Below, piece by piece: positions 28,208 through 37,344 of a stretch of DNA of 64,000 bases. The position numbers and the translations under genes are program-made. The stretch's first letter is position 1; each line of letters starts with the position of its first letter. The DNA lies in NCBI RefSeq assembly GCF_000429825.1, contig NZ_KE386956.1, positions 105,506 to 169,505 on the forward strand, given 5' to 3'. The notes beneath the pieces were generated by a model that saw only the letters and a list, made by a program, of their open reading frames with translations, had not been told where the DNA came from and ran no database searches. The DNA comes from Cohnella thermotolerans DSM 17683 (GTDB lineage: Bacteria; Bacillota; Bacilli; Paenibacillales; Paenibacillaceae).

Positions 28208-29179
28208 GTGGTAACTTATCGCACGGTCGGCAGAACGGGAATTCAAGTATCGAACTTATGCTTCGGCACGATGTCGTTCGGAGGAATCGCGGACAAGGAA
28301 GCTTCCAGAGCCCTATACCTTCGCAGCCGGGAGAAGGGAATCAACTTTTTCGATACGGCGGACATCTACAACGAGGGGCGCGCCGAGGAAATTCTCGGCG
28401 AGTTGATTCAAGGGGAGCGGAACGAGCTGGTGCTGACGTCCAAAGCCGGGTTTCCGACCGGACGGGATCCGAACGCGCGAGGCGCTTCGCGCCGGCATCT
28501 GCTGTCGTCGGTAGAGGGCAGCTTGCGGAGGCTGAGAACGGACCGGCTTGAATTTTATTTCATTCATCGCTTCGATCCGCTGACGCCGATCGAGGAGACG
28601 CTGCGGACGTTGGACGACCTTCAGCGGCAAGGCAAAATTTTGTATCCTGCGGTCAGCAACTGGGCGGCGTGGCAAATTGCGAAGGCGCTCGGCATCTCGG
28701 CGAGAGAAGGCTTGGCCCGGTTCGAACTGGTCCAACCGATGTACAATTTGGTCAAGCGTCAAGCGGAAGTCGAGATTTTGCCGCTTGTCCAGTCGGAGCA
28801 GCTCGGCGCGATCAGTTACAGTCCGCTGGGCGGCGGTTTGCTAACCGGCAAGTACGGAGTCGGAAAGCGACCGCCGAGCGGAAGGCTCGTCGAACAGCCG
28901 AACTATACGAAGCGTTACGCGGACGAGACGAATTACATCGTCGCCGACCGGTTTGCCGCGTACGCCGAGGAGCGCGGCTATCATCCCGCCACCTTGGCGG
29001 TCGCCTGGGTGCTCGGCCATCCGGGCATTACCGCGCCGATTGTCGGGGCACGGAACGTGGAGCAGTTGGAGCCGTCGTTGGCCGCTCTGGACGTCGAGCT
29101 GACGGACGAATGGCGCCGCGAAATTACGGCGTTGTCGATCGATCCGCCGCCGGCGACGGATCGCAGCGAGGAAGTCTAG
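28208..29179 (+). CDS. Aldo/keto reductase
   Basis: A 323-residue NADPH-dependent reductase of the (beta/alpha)8 aldo/keto reductase family. The active-site Asp and Tyr are in FFDTADIYNEGRAEEILGE, the Lys in LVLTSKAGFP, and the His in FYFIHRFDPLTPIEET. IGKYS-type late motifs appear as AISYSPLGGGLLTGKYG. The start is GTG 28208 with GGGAGGAA at 28193; the frame is open upstream but overlaps the preceding stop. Within the sulfur-type cluster it may reduce a carbonyl released by the monooxygenase. It is not a flavin reductase. Confidence 0.88.
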   Translation: MVTYRTVGRTGIQVSNLCFGTMSFGGIADKEASRALYLRSREKGINFFDTADIYNEGRAEEILGELIQGERNELVLTSKAGFPTGRDPNARGASRRHLLSSVEGSLRRLRTDRLEFYFIHRFDPLTPIEETLRTLDDLQRQGKILYPAVSNWAAWQIAKALGISAREGLARFELVQPMYNLVKRQAEVEILPLVQSEQLGAISYSPLGGGLLTGKYGVGKRPPSGRLVEQPNYTKRYADETNYIVADRFAAYAEERGYHPATLAVAWVLGHPGITAPIVGARNVEQLEPSLAALDVELTDEWRREITALSIDPPPATDRSEEV

Positions 29180-29190
29180 GGGGAATGGGC

Positions 29191-31392
29191 GTGTCCGTTC
29201 GTCATCAAACCGTTACCGCATTCTGCGCTCCGATTCCGACAGCCGTCGGTTTGGCATTCCGGCTGGGAGAGCTGCCGGTCGACTTCCGAAGAAGGGGCCA
29301 CTCGGCGTCCATCGCGCCGGAGCTTAACGCATTGACGCTCCGCATCGGCGGGGAGACGTATTCGATCCAATGGGGCGGCCCGCATTCGGCGCTGCCGTTG
29401 CTCTCTCAGGGACGCATCGCGATCGGCCTGTCCTTGCAGCACCTGAAGGAGTTCATCCTCGTTCCCCCGGATTCGAGGCTGCGCTCGGCAGAAGATTTGG
29501 CCGGAGCGAGAATCGGCATCCCTGCCGAAGACGAGTCCGCAAGGGCGGAAGCGGCGAACGGCTTCGCAGAGGCGCTGCGATCCGCCGGCTCGGACCTGTC
29601 CCGCGCGACTCCGGCCGACTTGCCGATCGAACCGTCCTCCGCCGATGCGGGCAGCGCGCTGGCCCGAAAGCTTGCGCAAGCTCTCCTGCTTGGCGAGGCG
29701 GATGCCGTTTACGCGAACGGATCTCTTGCTCTAGGCTTGCAAGAGATCGTCGGAGCGAGACCGATCTGGTCGCGGCAAGCATCGTATCCTCTCGTCTTCT
29801 GGGCGGACGAGAAGCTCGTGCGGCTGCATCCCGAATCGGTCGATCGCGTCTTGGCGCATGTTCTGGCGGCGTCTTCGTGGGCGAAGACGCATCGGGAGGC
29901 GGCTCATCGCCTGCTCGCCAAGGAGATCGGCCTGTCCGAGCCGGCGCTCGAAGTGGTTTACGGCGAGAGCTTGCATGCCGAACTCGATTTGGGAACTTCC
30001 GCGGATCGCATCGAAGCGTTCAATCGGCATGCGAACGAACGGATGCCCGGCGGCTTCCTGCGCGGAACGTTCGATATCGCCGGCCGTCTCGACCCGACAA
30101 GGCTCCGCTGCGCGCTTGAACTCGTCACTCAAGGACTTGTCGAGCCGCCTTCCGGGGAAGGGGTATCGCCTTACGCGTTGGCTCCGGTTCCCGACAGCTT
30201 CTTCCTGGAGCGGAAGGCGGCTCATGTGATCGGCTCGGACGAAGAAGCGATCGCCGTGGCGCGGCAAATCGCGGCGCAAATTAAAGAAGGAGCGTCCGAA
30301 CGTGATCGCGATCGAAGGCTCCCGTTCGACGAGCTGAAGCTGCTGGGCGAGAGCGGATTGCTCGGTCTTATGGTGCCGAAGGCGTACGGAGGGCCCGGCG
30401 TGTCGGTACGAACGCTGACGGAAATTTTCAAGATTATTTCCGCCGCGGACGGAGCCATCGGACAAATCCCGCAAAATCACCATTTCTTCGTCCGATCGGT
30501 CGAATTGGTCGGCACCGAGGAGCAGAAGGCATTCTTCTTCGCAGAGGTGCTAAGAGGCGCCCAATTCGGCAACGCGCTGGCTGAAAGAGGCATCAAGGGC
30601 TTCAAAGAGATGACGACCCGCTTGAAAAGGGCGAACGGCGGCGGCTATCGTCTGTCGGGGAGCAAATATTATGCGACAGGCGCGCTGTTCTCCCATTGGA
30701 TTCCGGTAACCGCGCTGGATGAGGAAGAGAAGAGAGTCACCGCCTTCGTGCCTCGCGATGCGGAGGGTGTCGCCGTCATCGACGATTGGAGCGGAATCGG
30801 ACAACGGACCACGGCGAGCGGAAGCGTCGTTTTCCACGATGTGGCCGTGCCGGCCGATCGCGTTCTGCCGCATTGGCGGATATTCGAGAAGCCCCAAACC
30901 TTCGGGGCGTTCGGGCAAATTATGCATGCGGCCATCGACGTCGGCATCGCCCAAGCCGCCCTGGAGGATGCCGCCTGGTTCGTGAGGGAGAAAGCCCGTC
31001 CGCTGTTCAGAAGCGGATATACGCGCGCCTCTGAAGAGCCGGATCTCATCCGCCGGTTCGGGGAGCTGGGCATTCGGCTGCAGGCGGCGGATGCGCTGTT
31101 GGAGCGGGCCGCAGCCGCGATCGACCGCGCGGAGCAAGACCTCAACGAGACGACGGCGGGACAAGCGACTTTAGCTGTCGATACCGCCAAATATTTCGCC
31201 GCGGAGGCGTCCGTCGAGATTGCGAACGCGCTCTTCGAGGTTTCGGGCACCTCGTCGATGGACCGCAAGTACAATTTCGACCGCCATTGGCGCAACGTGC
31301 GGATTCATACGCTCCACGATCCGGCCAGACTTAAGCTTCATAACGTAGGCAATTGGTATTTGAACGGAGTTTATCACGAGTATAAAATCTAG
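29191..31392 (+). CDS. Fusion of a DszB-like domain and a DszC/SfnB-like flavin monooxygenase
   Basis: A continuous 733-residue frame with two enzymes' worth of sequence. Residues ~1-335 have an NMT1/SsuA-type fold like the desulfinase DszB: VTAFCAPIPTA aligns with DszB's SNCPVPNALLTA including the active-site Cys (Cys12), and QWGGPHSALPLLSQG aligns with its RFGG block, but with Gln instead of Arg. No signal peptide or lipobox is present, so it is not a secreted binding protein. Residues ~335-733 are an acyl-CoA-dehydrogenase-fold monooxygenase: FDELKLLGESGLLGLMVPK, SGSKYYATGALFSHWIPVTA and the terminal RHWRNVRIHTLHDPARLK typical of DszC/SfnB. GTG 29191 follows AGGGGGA; ATG 29185 is too close to it. 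Confidence 0.8.
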   Translation: MSVRHQTVTAFCAPIPTAVGLAFRLGELPVDFRRRGHSASIAPELNALTLRIGGETYSIQWGGPHSALPLLSQGRIAIGLSLQHLKEFILVPPDSRLRSAEDLAGARIGIPAEDESARAEAANGFAEALRSAGSDLSRATPADLPIEPSSADAGSALARKLAQALLLGEADAVYANGSLALGLQEIVGARPIWSRQASYPLVFWADEKLVRLHPESVDRVLAHVLAASSWAKTHREAAHRLLAKEIGLSEPALEVVYGESLHAELDLGTSADRIEAFNRHANERMPGGFLRGTFDIAGRLDPTRLRCALELVTQGLVEPPSGEGVSPYALAPVPDSFFLERKAAHVIGSDEEAIAVARQIAAQIKEGASERDRDRRLPFDELKLLGESGLLGLMVPKAYGGPGVSVRTLTEIFKIISAADGAIGQIPQNHHFFVRSVELVGTEEQKAFFFAEVLRGAQFGNALAERGIKGFKEMTTRLKRANGGGYRLSGSKYYATGALFSHWIPVTALDEEEKRVTAFVPRDAEGVAVIDDWSGIGQRTTASGSVVFHDVAVPADRVLPHWRIFEKPQTFGAFGQIMHAAIDVGIAQAALEDAAWFVREKARPLFRSGYTRASEEPDLIRRFGELGIRLQAADALLERAAAAIDRAEQDLNETTAGQATLAVDTAKYFAAEASVEIANALFEVSGTSSMDRKYNFDRHWRNVRIHTLHDPARLKLHNVGNWYLNGVYHEYKI

Positions 31393-31405
31393 CGACCGAA
31401 CATAC

Positions 31406-31457
31406 GAAGCCCCTCTCGCGTTCCGGCGTTTGCCGGACGGGGAGGGGCTTCCCGTTT
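31406..31457 (+). terminator. Intrinsic terminator of the monooxygenase cluster
   Basis: GAAGCCCCTC (31406-31415) pairs with GAGGGGCTTC (31442-31451), then CCGTTTTG. It separates the cluster from the convergent ABC-F gene. Confidence 0.75.
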
Positions 31458-31472
31458 TGCCGCCTGTATTCG

Positions 31473-33383
31473 TTAATTTCCGTTCTTCTTCCGCTCGGCG
31501 ATTCGTTCCGCCAGTTCGCTCAGCTCCGTCCAACGTTCCAGCAGTCCGTTCAGCTTCTCTTCGAGCTTGCTTTGCTCCTCCATCAACTCTTGCAGCCGGG
31601 CGGAGTCGCTTCCTGCGGCGTCCATTTGCGCGGCCACCGCCCGAAGCTGTTCCTCCGTCTCGGAAATCCAATTCTCGATGTTCTCGTAATCCTTCTGATC
31701 CTTGAAGGACATCTTAAGCGGGCGTTCCCGCTCGGTTGCGGCGGGTGCGGGCTTCGGCTTGGACGCTTCGCCGCCCCCGGCTGCCGCTTGTTTCGCTTGC
31801 TCTTCATAATCGGAATAACGGCCGGTATGCTTGCGGATGACGCCGTCGCCTTCAAAGGCGAAGATCCGGTCAACGGTCCGGTCGAGGAAATAACGATCGT
31901 GGGACACGACGAATACGACGCCGGGGAAGTCGTCGAGATAATCCTCCAGCACGGTCAGCGTCGCAATGTCCAGATCGTTGGTCGGTTCGTCCAGCAGCAG
32001 GACGTTCGGAGCCTCCATCAGGACGCGCAGCAGCTGCAGGCGCCGCTTCTCGCCTCCGGACAGCTTGGCGATCGGGGTCCACTGCATGGCCGGCGGGAAA
32101 AGAAACCGCTCCAGCATCTGCGAGGCGGAGACCGATTCGCCTTCGGCCGTGCGAACCTGCTCCGCGCCTTCCCGGATATATTCGATGACGCGCTGATTGC
32201 CGTCCATCTCCTCGTGCTCCTGGGAGAACCAGCCGATCTTCACTGTCGGCCCCAGCGTCACCGTTCCTTCGTCGGGCTGCAGACGTCCCGCGATCAGCTT
32301 CAGCAGCGTCGATTTGCCGCTGCCGTTGCGCCCGACGATGCCGACGCGATCCTCCGGCACGGCGATATAGCTGAAATCGCGGATCAGCGTGCGGTCTCCG
32401 TATCGCTTCGAGACGGAATCCAGCTCCACGATCTTCTTCCCCAGGCGGGTCGAAGCGACGGACACCTCCAGCTTGCCGGCCGCTTCCTTCGGAGCTTGCG
32501 CCTTCAGCGCTTCGTAACGGTCGATCCGCGCCTTCTGCTTCGTCGACCGGGCCTGGGCGCCGCGCCGAATCCAAGCCAGCTCATTGCGCAGCAGGTTCTG
32601 GCGCTTCGCTTCGGAAGCGGCTTCCCGTTCCTCCCGCTCGAGCTTAAGCTCCAAAAACCGGCTGTAATTCGCTTCATAGAAGTATGCGCGTCCCCGATCC
32701 AGCTCGATGACGCGGTTGCTCACCCGGTCGAGGAAGTAGCGGTCGTGCGTAATCATCAGCAGCGCGCCCCGGCGCTTCTGGAGCATCCCTTCGAGCCAGG
32801 CGACCGATTCGTTGTCGATATGGTTCGTCGGCTCGTCCAGAATGAGCACTTCGGAAGGCTGCAGCAGAGCGGCCGCCATGGCGACCCGCTTGCGCTGTCC
32901 GCCGGACAGCGTGTCCACCGGCGCCTCGACGTCGGCGATGCCGAGCTTGCCGAGCGCGGCTTTGGCTTCGCTCTCCATCTGCCAGGCGTCCAGCTCGTCC
33001 ATACGCTGGTTTGCGGCGATCAGCCGCTGCTGCAGAGCGGCATCTTCGGGACGCCGTTCCAGCTCCGCGAGCGCGGCCGCGTATTCGCGCACGGCCCGCA
33101 GCTGCGGCGAATCGCCGCCCAGCACATGCTCCAGCGCGGTTTCGCCCGGCGCGAACGCCGGATCCTGCGCCAGCATGCGGATTCGCACCCGGCTGCCGAC
33201 GATGACCGTGCCCGAGTCGGGCGGCTCCAATCCGGCGATCACCTTCAGCAAAGTTGATTTGCCCGTGCCGTTGACGCCGATAATGCCGATCCGGTCGCCT
33301 TCTTCGACGCCGAATGTCACGTCTTCGAACAGCAGCTTCTCGCCGTGGGTCTTCGATATATGTTCAATGGACATCAAATGCAT
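31473..33383 (-). CDS. ABC-F family ATPase, Uup/YfmR type
   Basis: A second 636-residue ABC-F protein. Domain 1 has GVNGTGKS, TLSGGQRKRVAMAAALL and LILDEPTNHID. Domain 2 has GRNGSGKS, KLSGGEKRRLQLLRVL and LLLDEPTNDLD. The extended C-terminal coiled coil (about 545-636) with a Lys/Pro-rich hinge matches Uup/YfmR. Such proteins act on stalled ribosomes (for example at polyproline) rather than in transport. It is monocistronic and convergent with the sulfur-type cluster. It is not closely similar to YdiF at 8340, so this is a distinct subfamily. Confidence 0.86.
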   Translation of the reverse strand: MHLMSIEHISKTHGEKLLFEDVTFGVEEGDRIGIIGVNGTGKSTLLKVIAGLEPPDSGTVIVGSRVRIRMLAQDPAFAPGETALEHVLGGDSPQLRAVREYAAALAELERRPEDAALQQRLIAANQRMDELDAWQMESEAKAALGKLGIADVEAPVDTLSGGQRKRVAMAAALLQPSEVLILDEPTNHIDNESVAWLEGMLQKRRGALLMITHDRYFLDRVSNRVIELDRGRAYFYEANYSRFLELKLEREEREAASEAKRQNLLRNELAWIRRGAQARSTKQKARIDRYEALKAQAPKEAAGKLEVSVASTRLGKKIVELDSVSKRYGDRTLIRDFSYIAVPEDRVGIVGRNGSGKSTLLKLIAGRLQPDEGTVTLGPTVKIGWFSQEHEEMDGNQRVIEYIREGAEQVRTAEGESVSASQMLERFLFPPAMQWTPIAKLSGGEKRRLQLLRVLMEAPNVLLLDEPTNDLDIATLTVLEDYLDDFPGVVFVVSHDRYFLDRTVDRIFAFEGDGVIRKHTGRYSDYEEQAKQAAAGGGEASKPKPAPAATERERPLKMSFKDQKDYENIENWISETEEQLRAVAAQMDAAGSDSARLQELMEEQSKLEEKLNGLLERWTELSELAERIAERKKNGN

Positions 33384-33589
33384 GAGGTCAACCTACTTTG
33401 CGCAAGATTAGGGAGTATTGGCTTTAGTATCATAACATAATTTGATTGTTTTGCGCGGCGCGGCCCGGCTTGAAGGCGGTTTGTCAAGCCGGTCTGCGGT
33501 CCAGTCCGTTCTCTGCCTCGAGGCGGTTTCGGCCTGCGGACGCCTTCCGATACAATGAGGTTAGGGAAAAATCGGGGAGGAAAGCCGTC

Positions 33590-34327
33590 ATGACAGGATT
33601 TCCGGATTGGCCGGACGAATGGTTGTCATTGGGTCTGGCGGTCGTGTGGAGCGCAGCGGCATTCAGTGCGGGCCGAATCGGCTACGCTTCAAGCTACCGG
33701 CGCTTGCGCAGCCGGGCGTTAAGCGCGCTTGCGGTTGTGGCGGCTGGCGGATTGCTGACGGTTGGAAAATGGGCGGCGGACATCGCCGAATGGCTGCCCG
33801 GCGATCGGGATTGGCAAGCTGCGGCGCTGCTGCAGTTGCTGCTGCTCGCCGCGCCGGTTGCGGCCGTAGCGTCCGGTACGTTCCCGCGCCTGTTGAAGGC
33901 CGCCCGTCTGCCAAGACCGGATGCGGAGGCGATGCCGGACGGAGCGGCGAGAAGGAAGGTCGCCGATCCTGCGGTCGTCGTACCGGTTCAGGCGGCGGCC
34001 ATCGGCTCCTGCTTGGCCTTCTATCTGGACGTCTACTCGGACGTTCCGATCGGCTGGGCCGATTTGCTCGTTCCGCTGCCGCTGCTGGGCGTGACGACGC
34101 TGCTGCTCTGGAAGCGGCAGCGGACAAGGCGGAGAAGGATGGGCAGGGTACACTGGACGCTGCCCGGCCTCGCCGTGCGTGCGGCCCGCGGCTCGCTCGC
34201 CGTTCTCGTCGTCGCGGCGGCGCTCGTCGTGTGGCTTCGCGGACCGGGCGCAGGCAAGGTGCCCGAATTGGCGGGCAAGACGGGCGTCTTCAGCCTATGG
34301 AAGCCGGCGACGACAACCGGTAAATAG
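33590..34327 (+). CDS. Hypothetical membrane protein
   Basis: A 245-residue protein with about seven hydrophobic segments, among them LSLGLAVVWSAAAFSAG, LLQLLLLAAPVAAVASG and GSLAVLVVAAALVVWL, and a Lys/Arg-rich loop (KRQRTRRRRMGRVHW). The ATG at 33590 is preceded by GGGGAGGAAAG. I do not recognise a family. It is isolated between the ABC-F gene and tRNA-Lys. Confidence 0.65.
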   Translation: MTGFPDWPDEWLSLGLAVVWSAAAFSAGRIGYASSYRRLRSRALSALAVVAAGGLLTVGKWAADIAEWLPGDRDWQAAALLQLLLLAAPVAAVASGTFPRLLKAARLPRPDAEAMPDGAARRKVADPAVVVPVQAAAIGSCLAFYLDVYSDVPIGWADLLVPLPLLGVTTLLLWKRQRTRRRRMGRVHWTLPGLAVRAARGSLAVLVVAAALVVWLRGPGAGKVPELAGKTGVFSLWKPATTTGK

Positions 34328-34365
34328 CTTCCAGAAAAAACATAGATAAAAAACAGAAAATCAAC

Positions 34366-34394
34366 TTGCGCGTCAGTCGCCGATATGATATATT
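34366..34394 (+). promoter_or_regulatory. Promoter of tRNA-Lys(CTT)
   Basis: TTGCGC (34366-34371), 17 bases, TATATT (34389-34394), with the tRNA 5' end 17 bases after the -10. Confidence 0.7.
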
Positions 34395-34410
34395 ATCTCA
34401 TGTTCTTTGC

Positions 34411-34486
<76 letters not shown>

Positions 34487-34505
34487 TCACTAGAACATGA
34501 ACAAG

Positions 34506-34535
34506 CAACCTCCTTCAATGGGCGGTTGTTTTTTT
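34506..34535 (+). terminator. Terminator after tRNA-Lys
   Basis: A short stem CAACC/GGTTG followed by T7. Confidence 0.6.
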
Positions 34536-34751
34536 CGTTTTATATGGCGATAAACGCTTCGAGATGCTCGAAAAATCGAGCACACAGATGGTTCACCTTC
34601 CTATGTCTCAACGGGTCTTAAGCCCTTGCATTCCTTCGTTCTACCTGTCCAGGGTGGCGCAGATGGCGCCTGGCGCCGCCATTTACTACGGGCATCTGGT
34701 CATTTTCACCGCTACCGACGTCGGGCTGCCGATCGGAGAGTGTGGTACTAA

Positions 34752-35064
34752 GCGACGGAATTCAAAATCCATGTAACGGAAACCACCATCCGGGTTGTGT
34801 CCATTGCGATGGACATAACCGGAGGCTACGGATACAAGAAAGGCGACATCGAGCGTCTGTACGCGACGTACGCGCCGGGCTCGTGCTAGGCCGTCTAACC
34901 ATCCGGCCCGCGACATCGTCGGGAAAGAGCTGGTCGGCTTGCCGCCGGAGCTCTTCTGGAGAAACGTTCGGACCCATACGCTGCACAATCCGGCTTTCAC
35001 GAAGGGCAGCTCCCCGCCGCACAAGAAGCACGGTTCGGAGAGCCCGCCGGCGCCGGTCAGATGA
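34752..35064 (+). pseudogene. Decayed C-terminal fragment of an acyl-CoA-dehydrogenase-fold flavoprotein
   Basis: Frame 1 (34752-34889) reads KIHVTETTIRVV, then MDITGGYGYKKGDIERLY, the C-terminal helices of acyl-CoA dehydrogenase-fold enzymes, then a stop. A +1 shift (from about 34870-34912) continues as DIVGKELVGLPPELFWRNVRTHTLHNPA to a TGA at 35062. WRNVRTHTLHNPA closely resembles WRNVRIHTLHDPA in the fusion protein at 29191. Upstream of 34752 the frame is closed at once. The piece is therefore a remnant of an SfnB/DszC-type gene. About 200 bases before it (34540-34751) hold nothing recognisable. Confidence 0.7.
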
Positions 35065-36205
35065 ACTGCCTGACGTCGTTGTTGCGGCTGAAACGGTAAA
35101 TGGCGACCAGCGTGAACGCTGTGGCGAAGGCGATCAGAACGACCAGGTTGAGCGCGAGGCTGCCGAACGATTGGCCGTCCTGCAGCTTGGCGATCGTATC
35201 GAGCATCCACCGCTGCGGAAGGAAGTTTGCGATTTTGCGGACGGTGTCCGGCATAATCTCGGCCGGGAAGAAGCAGCCCGCCAGCAGGCAGGTCGGAGTA
35301 ATGACCAGGTTCTGGAGCGCGCCCGCGTTTTTGCTGTTTTTCGCGAAGGCGGTCAGCAGCAGCGAGAGGCCGATGGACGTCAGCGAGAACAGCAAGAGCG
35401 TGCCGAGCATTTCACCGAACGGAATGCCGGAGTCGATGTGGAAGACGTTCTTCATCAGAAGCAGCGTCACGACAATCTGCAGCAGTTGGATAACCAAGGT
35501 GCAGAGCACATTGGCGAACACGTAAGCGCGCGCCGACACCGGCGAAGACAACAGCCGGAGGAACGTGCGATCCTCTCTCTCTTTAATAATCAGTTCGGTC
35601 ATATTGACGGCCGAGAACAACAGGAACATGAGCAGGAAGCCGATCGTCTGATTCGTCATGTCCTTCACTTTCGATGTGTCCTCAAGCGATCGGGCGTCCA
35701 GTTTGAAGCCCGCTTGCTTGTAATCCGCATAGATCGACTCGAACGCTTGCGGATCGTCCTTCGTTGCCAGGCCGATGGAGGCCACGTTGCCGATGTAGCT
35801 GTCCAGCATCGATTTTACATAAGAAGTGACTTCCGCGCCCTTGGCGGAGACGAGGTTCAGATGCGCCGGGTGTCCCTCGCGAACGCTGTCCGCGAATCCC
35901 GGCTCGAACACGAGGCCGCTGTCGAGCTTGCCCGATGCGATGTCTTTCTTCAATGAAGCTTCGTCCGTCATCGTCACCTTCACGTTGTTCAATCCTTCGA
36001 CGAACCGAATCGCATCTTGCGTCAGCGCCCGGTCGCCGTCTTGGTTGATAACGCCGATCTTCAGGTCGCCGCCGCTTGAACTGCCGTAGACCAGCATGGA
36101 GAGCAGAATGCCCGCAACCGGCAACCCGAAGTAAACGATCCAGCTTGATTTCTTGCGGAAGGTCGCGCGGAGCGACCTGCGAACGATCCAGAGCACGTTG
36201 TTCAT
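35057..36205 (-). CDS. ABC-2 type permease, LnrN-like
   Basis: A 382-residue exporter subunit. One N-terminal helix (WIVYFGLPVAGILLSMLVYG) is followed by a ~150-residue extracytoplasmic domain, then five helices near the C-terminus with the LLAGCFFPAEIMP element and RFSRNND end. That is the ABC-2 'YhgE/YfiN' layout. It is the last gene of an operon response regulator - kinase - ATPase - permease - permease, one base after the preceding permease. By gene content it corresponds to lnrN (yfiN) of B. subtilis, part of a polyene/linearmycin resistance exporter. Confidence 0.82.
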   Translation of the reverse strand: MNNVLWIVRRSLRATFRKKSSWIVYFGLPVAGILLSMLVYGSSSGGDLKIGVINQDGDRALTQDAIRFVEGLNNVKVTMTDEASLKKDIASGKLDSGLVFEPGFADSVREGHPAHLNLVSAKGAEVTSYVKSMLDSYIGNVASIGLATKDDPQAFESIYADYKQAGFKLDARSLEDTSKVKDMTNQTIGFLLMFLLFSAVNMTELIIKEREDRTFLRLLSSPVSARAYVFANVLCTLVIQLLQIVVTLLLMKNVFHIDSGIPFGEMLGTLLLFSLTSIGLSLLLTAFAKNSKNAGALQNLVITPTCLLAGCFFPAEIMPDTVRKIANFLPQRWMLDTIAKLQDGQSFGSLALNLVVLIAFATAFTLVAIYRFSRNNDVRQFI

Positions 36206-36206
36206 C

Positions 36207-37331
36207 TTAGAAAGCCTCCCGTTTGCGCAAAGTGACCGCTACGAATGCGAGGAACGCCGCGGCGATCGCCGCGTTGAGCCCGATGACCGGGAACGCCGCC
36301 TTCAGGTCGCCGTTGTAGATCATATTCATGAGCGCGTTGTTCGCCCAGCGCATCGGCGACAGGTTCGTCAACCGGTCGAAAAAGCCGCTTGCATCTTCGA
36401 TCGGGAAGTAAGCGCCGCCCAGAAGGGAAGCGATCTGAACGAAGATCAGCATGACGGAGTTCGCGGCTTCCCCCTTGAAAATATAGGTCAGACCGAGACC
36501 GAAGCTCACGGCGAGCAGCACGACGGTGAAGAGCAGGAGGAAGACGATGCCCAGGTGGTCGCCCCAATTGGCGTTGAAGGCGTACTTGCTGAACAGGACG
36601 ACGGCCACAATGCACAGGAAGTTGGTGAAGGTGCAGCCGATCACTTTGCCGGCGAAAATCTCCAGCTTGCTGACTGGAGCAGCGGCCAGCCGAAGCGCGG
36701 TCTTCCGCCTGACTTCCGCGCGAATGAGGTTGCTTGCCGACATGCAAGCGTAGAAGGCGATCATCGTCGACTCCGCAATCGCGTAATAATCGATGGAGCC
36801 CGGCTTGCGGTCCGGATCGAGCGAGGTCTCCCGAATGAAGGAACCACCGGCAACCGCGTTGACGACGATGGCTTGCGCCGCTTCCGGGCTGATCTTGGCG
36901 GCGGCTGCGGCCAGGTTGTATTTGTCGGCGAACGCCGTCAGCATCCCCTGAATCACGTTGCTCTCGATCGTCTCCCGGCCGCTTCCGTAGAAGCGGATGC
37001 CGGAATCGTCGATTTCCGCGTAGGCGGTATAGCGGTTGTCCTTGACCGCCTCCCGGCCGTCGGTTCCGGGCGAAGCCGGCGTCAGCTCCACGCCTTGCCC
37101 GGCGATCGCATTCGCGAAGCCGTTCCAATAGGTTTGCAGCTGCGGGTTGCTCGCCGAATTTTGGTACAGCAGCTTCATGTCCCCGACGGAAATTCCGTTA
37201 TGGAAGGCGTTCGTCAGCGCCGTTCCGAGAATGAGGATCAGGACGATCGGGAAAGCGAGCATAAAGACGAAGGTGCGTTTATCCCGGAAGTGGCCTTTGA
37301 TCTCGAAAATCGCGATGCTCAGTACGTTCAC
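36207..37331 (-). CDS. ABC-2 type permease, LnrM-like
   Basis: A 374-residue permease, similar in plan to its partner at 35057 (one helix, a large loop, then a helical bundle with LLGGAYFPIEDASGF). It opens with MNVLSIAIFEIKGHFRDKRTFVFMLAFPIVL. The two permeases probably form a heterodimer driven by the ATPase at 37345. The gene follows the ATPase stop by 13 bases and runs directly into the next gene. Confidence 0.82.
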   Translation of the reverse strand: MNVLSIAIFEIKGHFRDKRTFVFMLAFPIVLILILGTALTNAFHNGISVGDMKLLYQNSASNPQLQTYWNGFANAIAGQGVELTPASPGTDGREAVKDNRYTAYAEIDDSGIRFYGSGRETIESNVIQGMLTAFADKYNLAAAAAKISPEAAQAIVVNAVAGGSFIRETSLDPDRKPGSIDYYAIAESTMIAFYACMSASNLIRAEVRRKTALRLAAAPVSKLEIFAGKVIGCTFTNFLCIVAVVLFSKYAFNANWGDHLGIVFLLLFTVVLLAVSFGLGLTYIFKGEAANSVMLIFVQIASLLGGAYFPIEDASGFFDRLTNLSPMRWANNALMNMIYNGDLKAAFPVIGLNAAIAAAFLAFVAVTLRKREAF

Positions 37332-37344
37332 TTAAGCTTCCTCC

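Noticed and set aside
29191..30190. Secreted substrate-binding protein in the first half of the fusion gene
   Set aside because: There is no signal peptide or lipobox, and the frame continues into a cytoplasmic flavoprotein, so a DszB-like enzyme domain is more likely.
31572..33257. A 560-residue open frame antisense to the second ABC-F gene
   Set aside because: Same mirror-frame effect of GC-rich codons. The minus strand has complete ABC-F motifs, so the plus frame is spurious.
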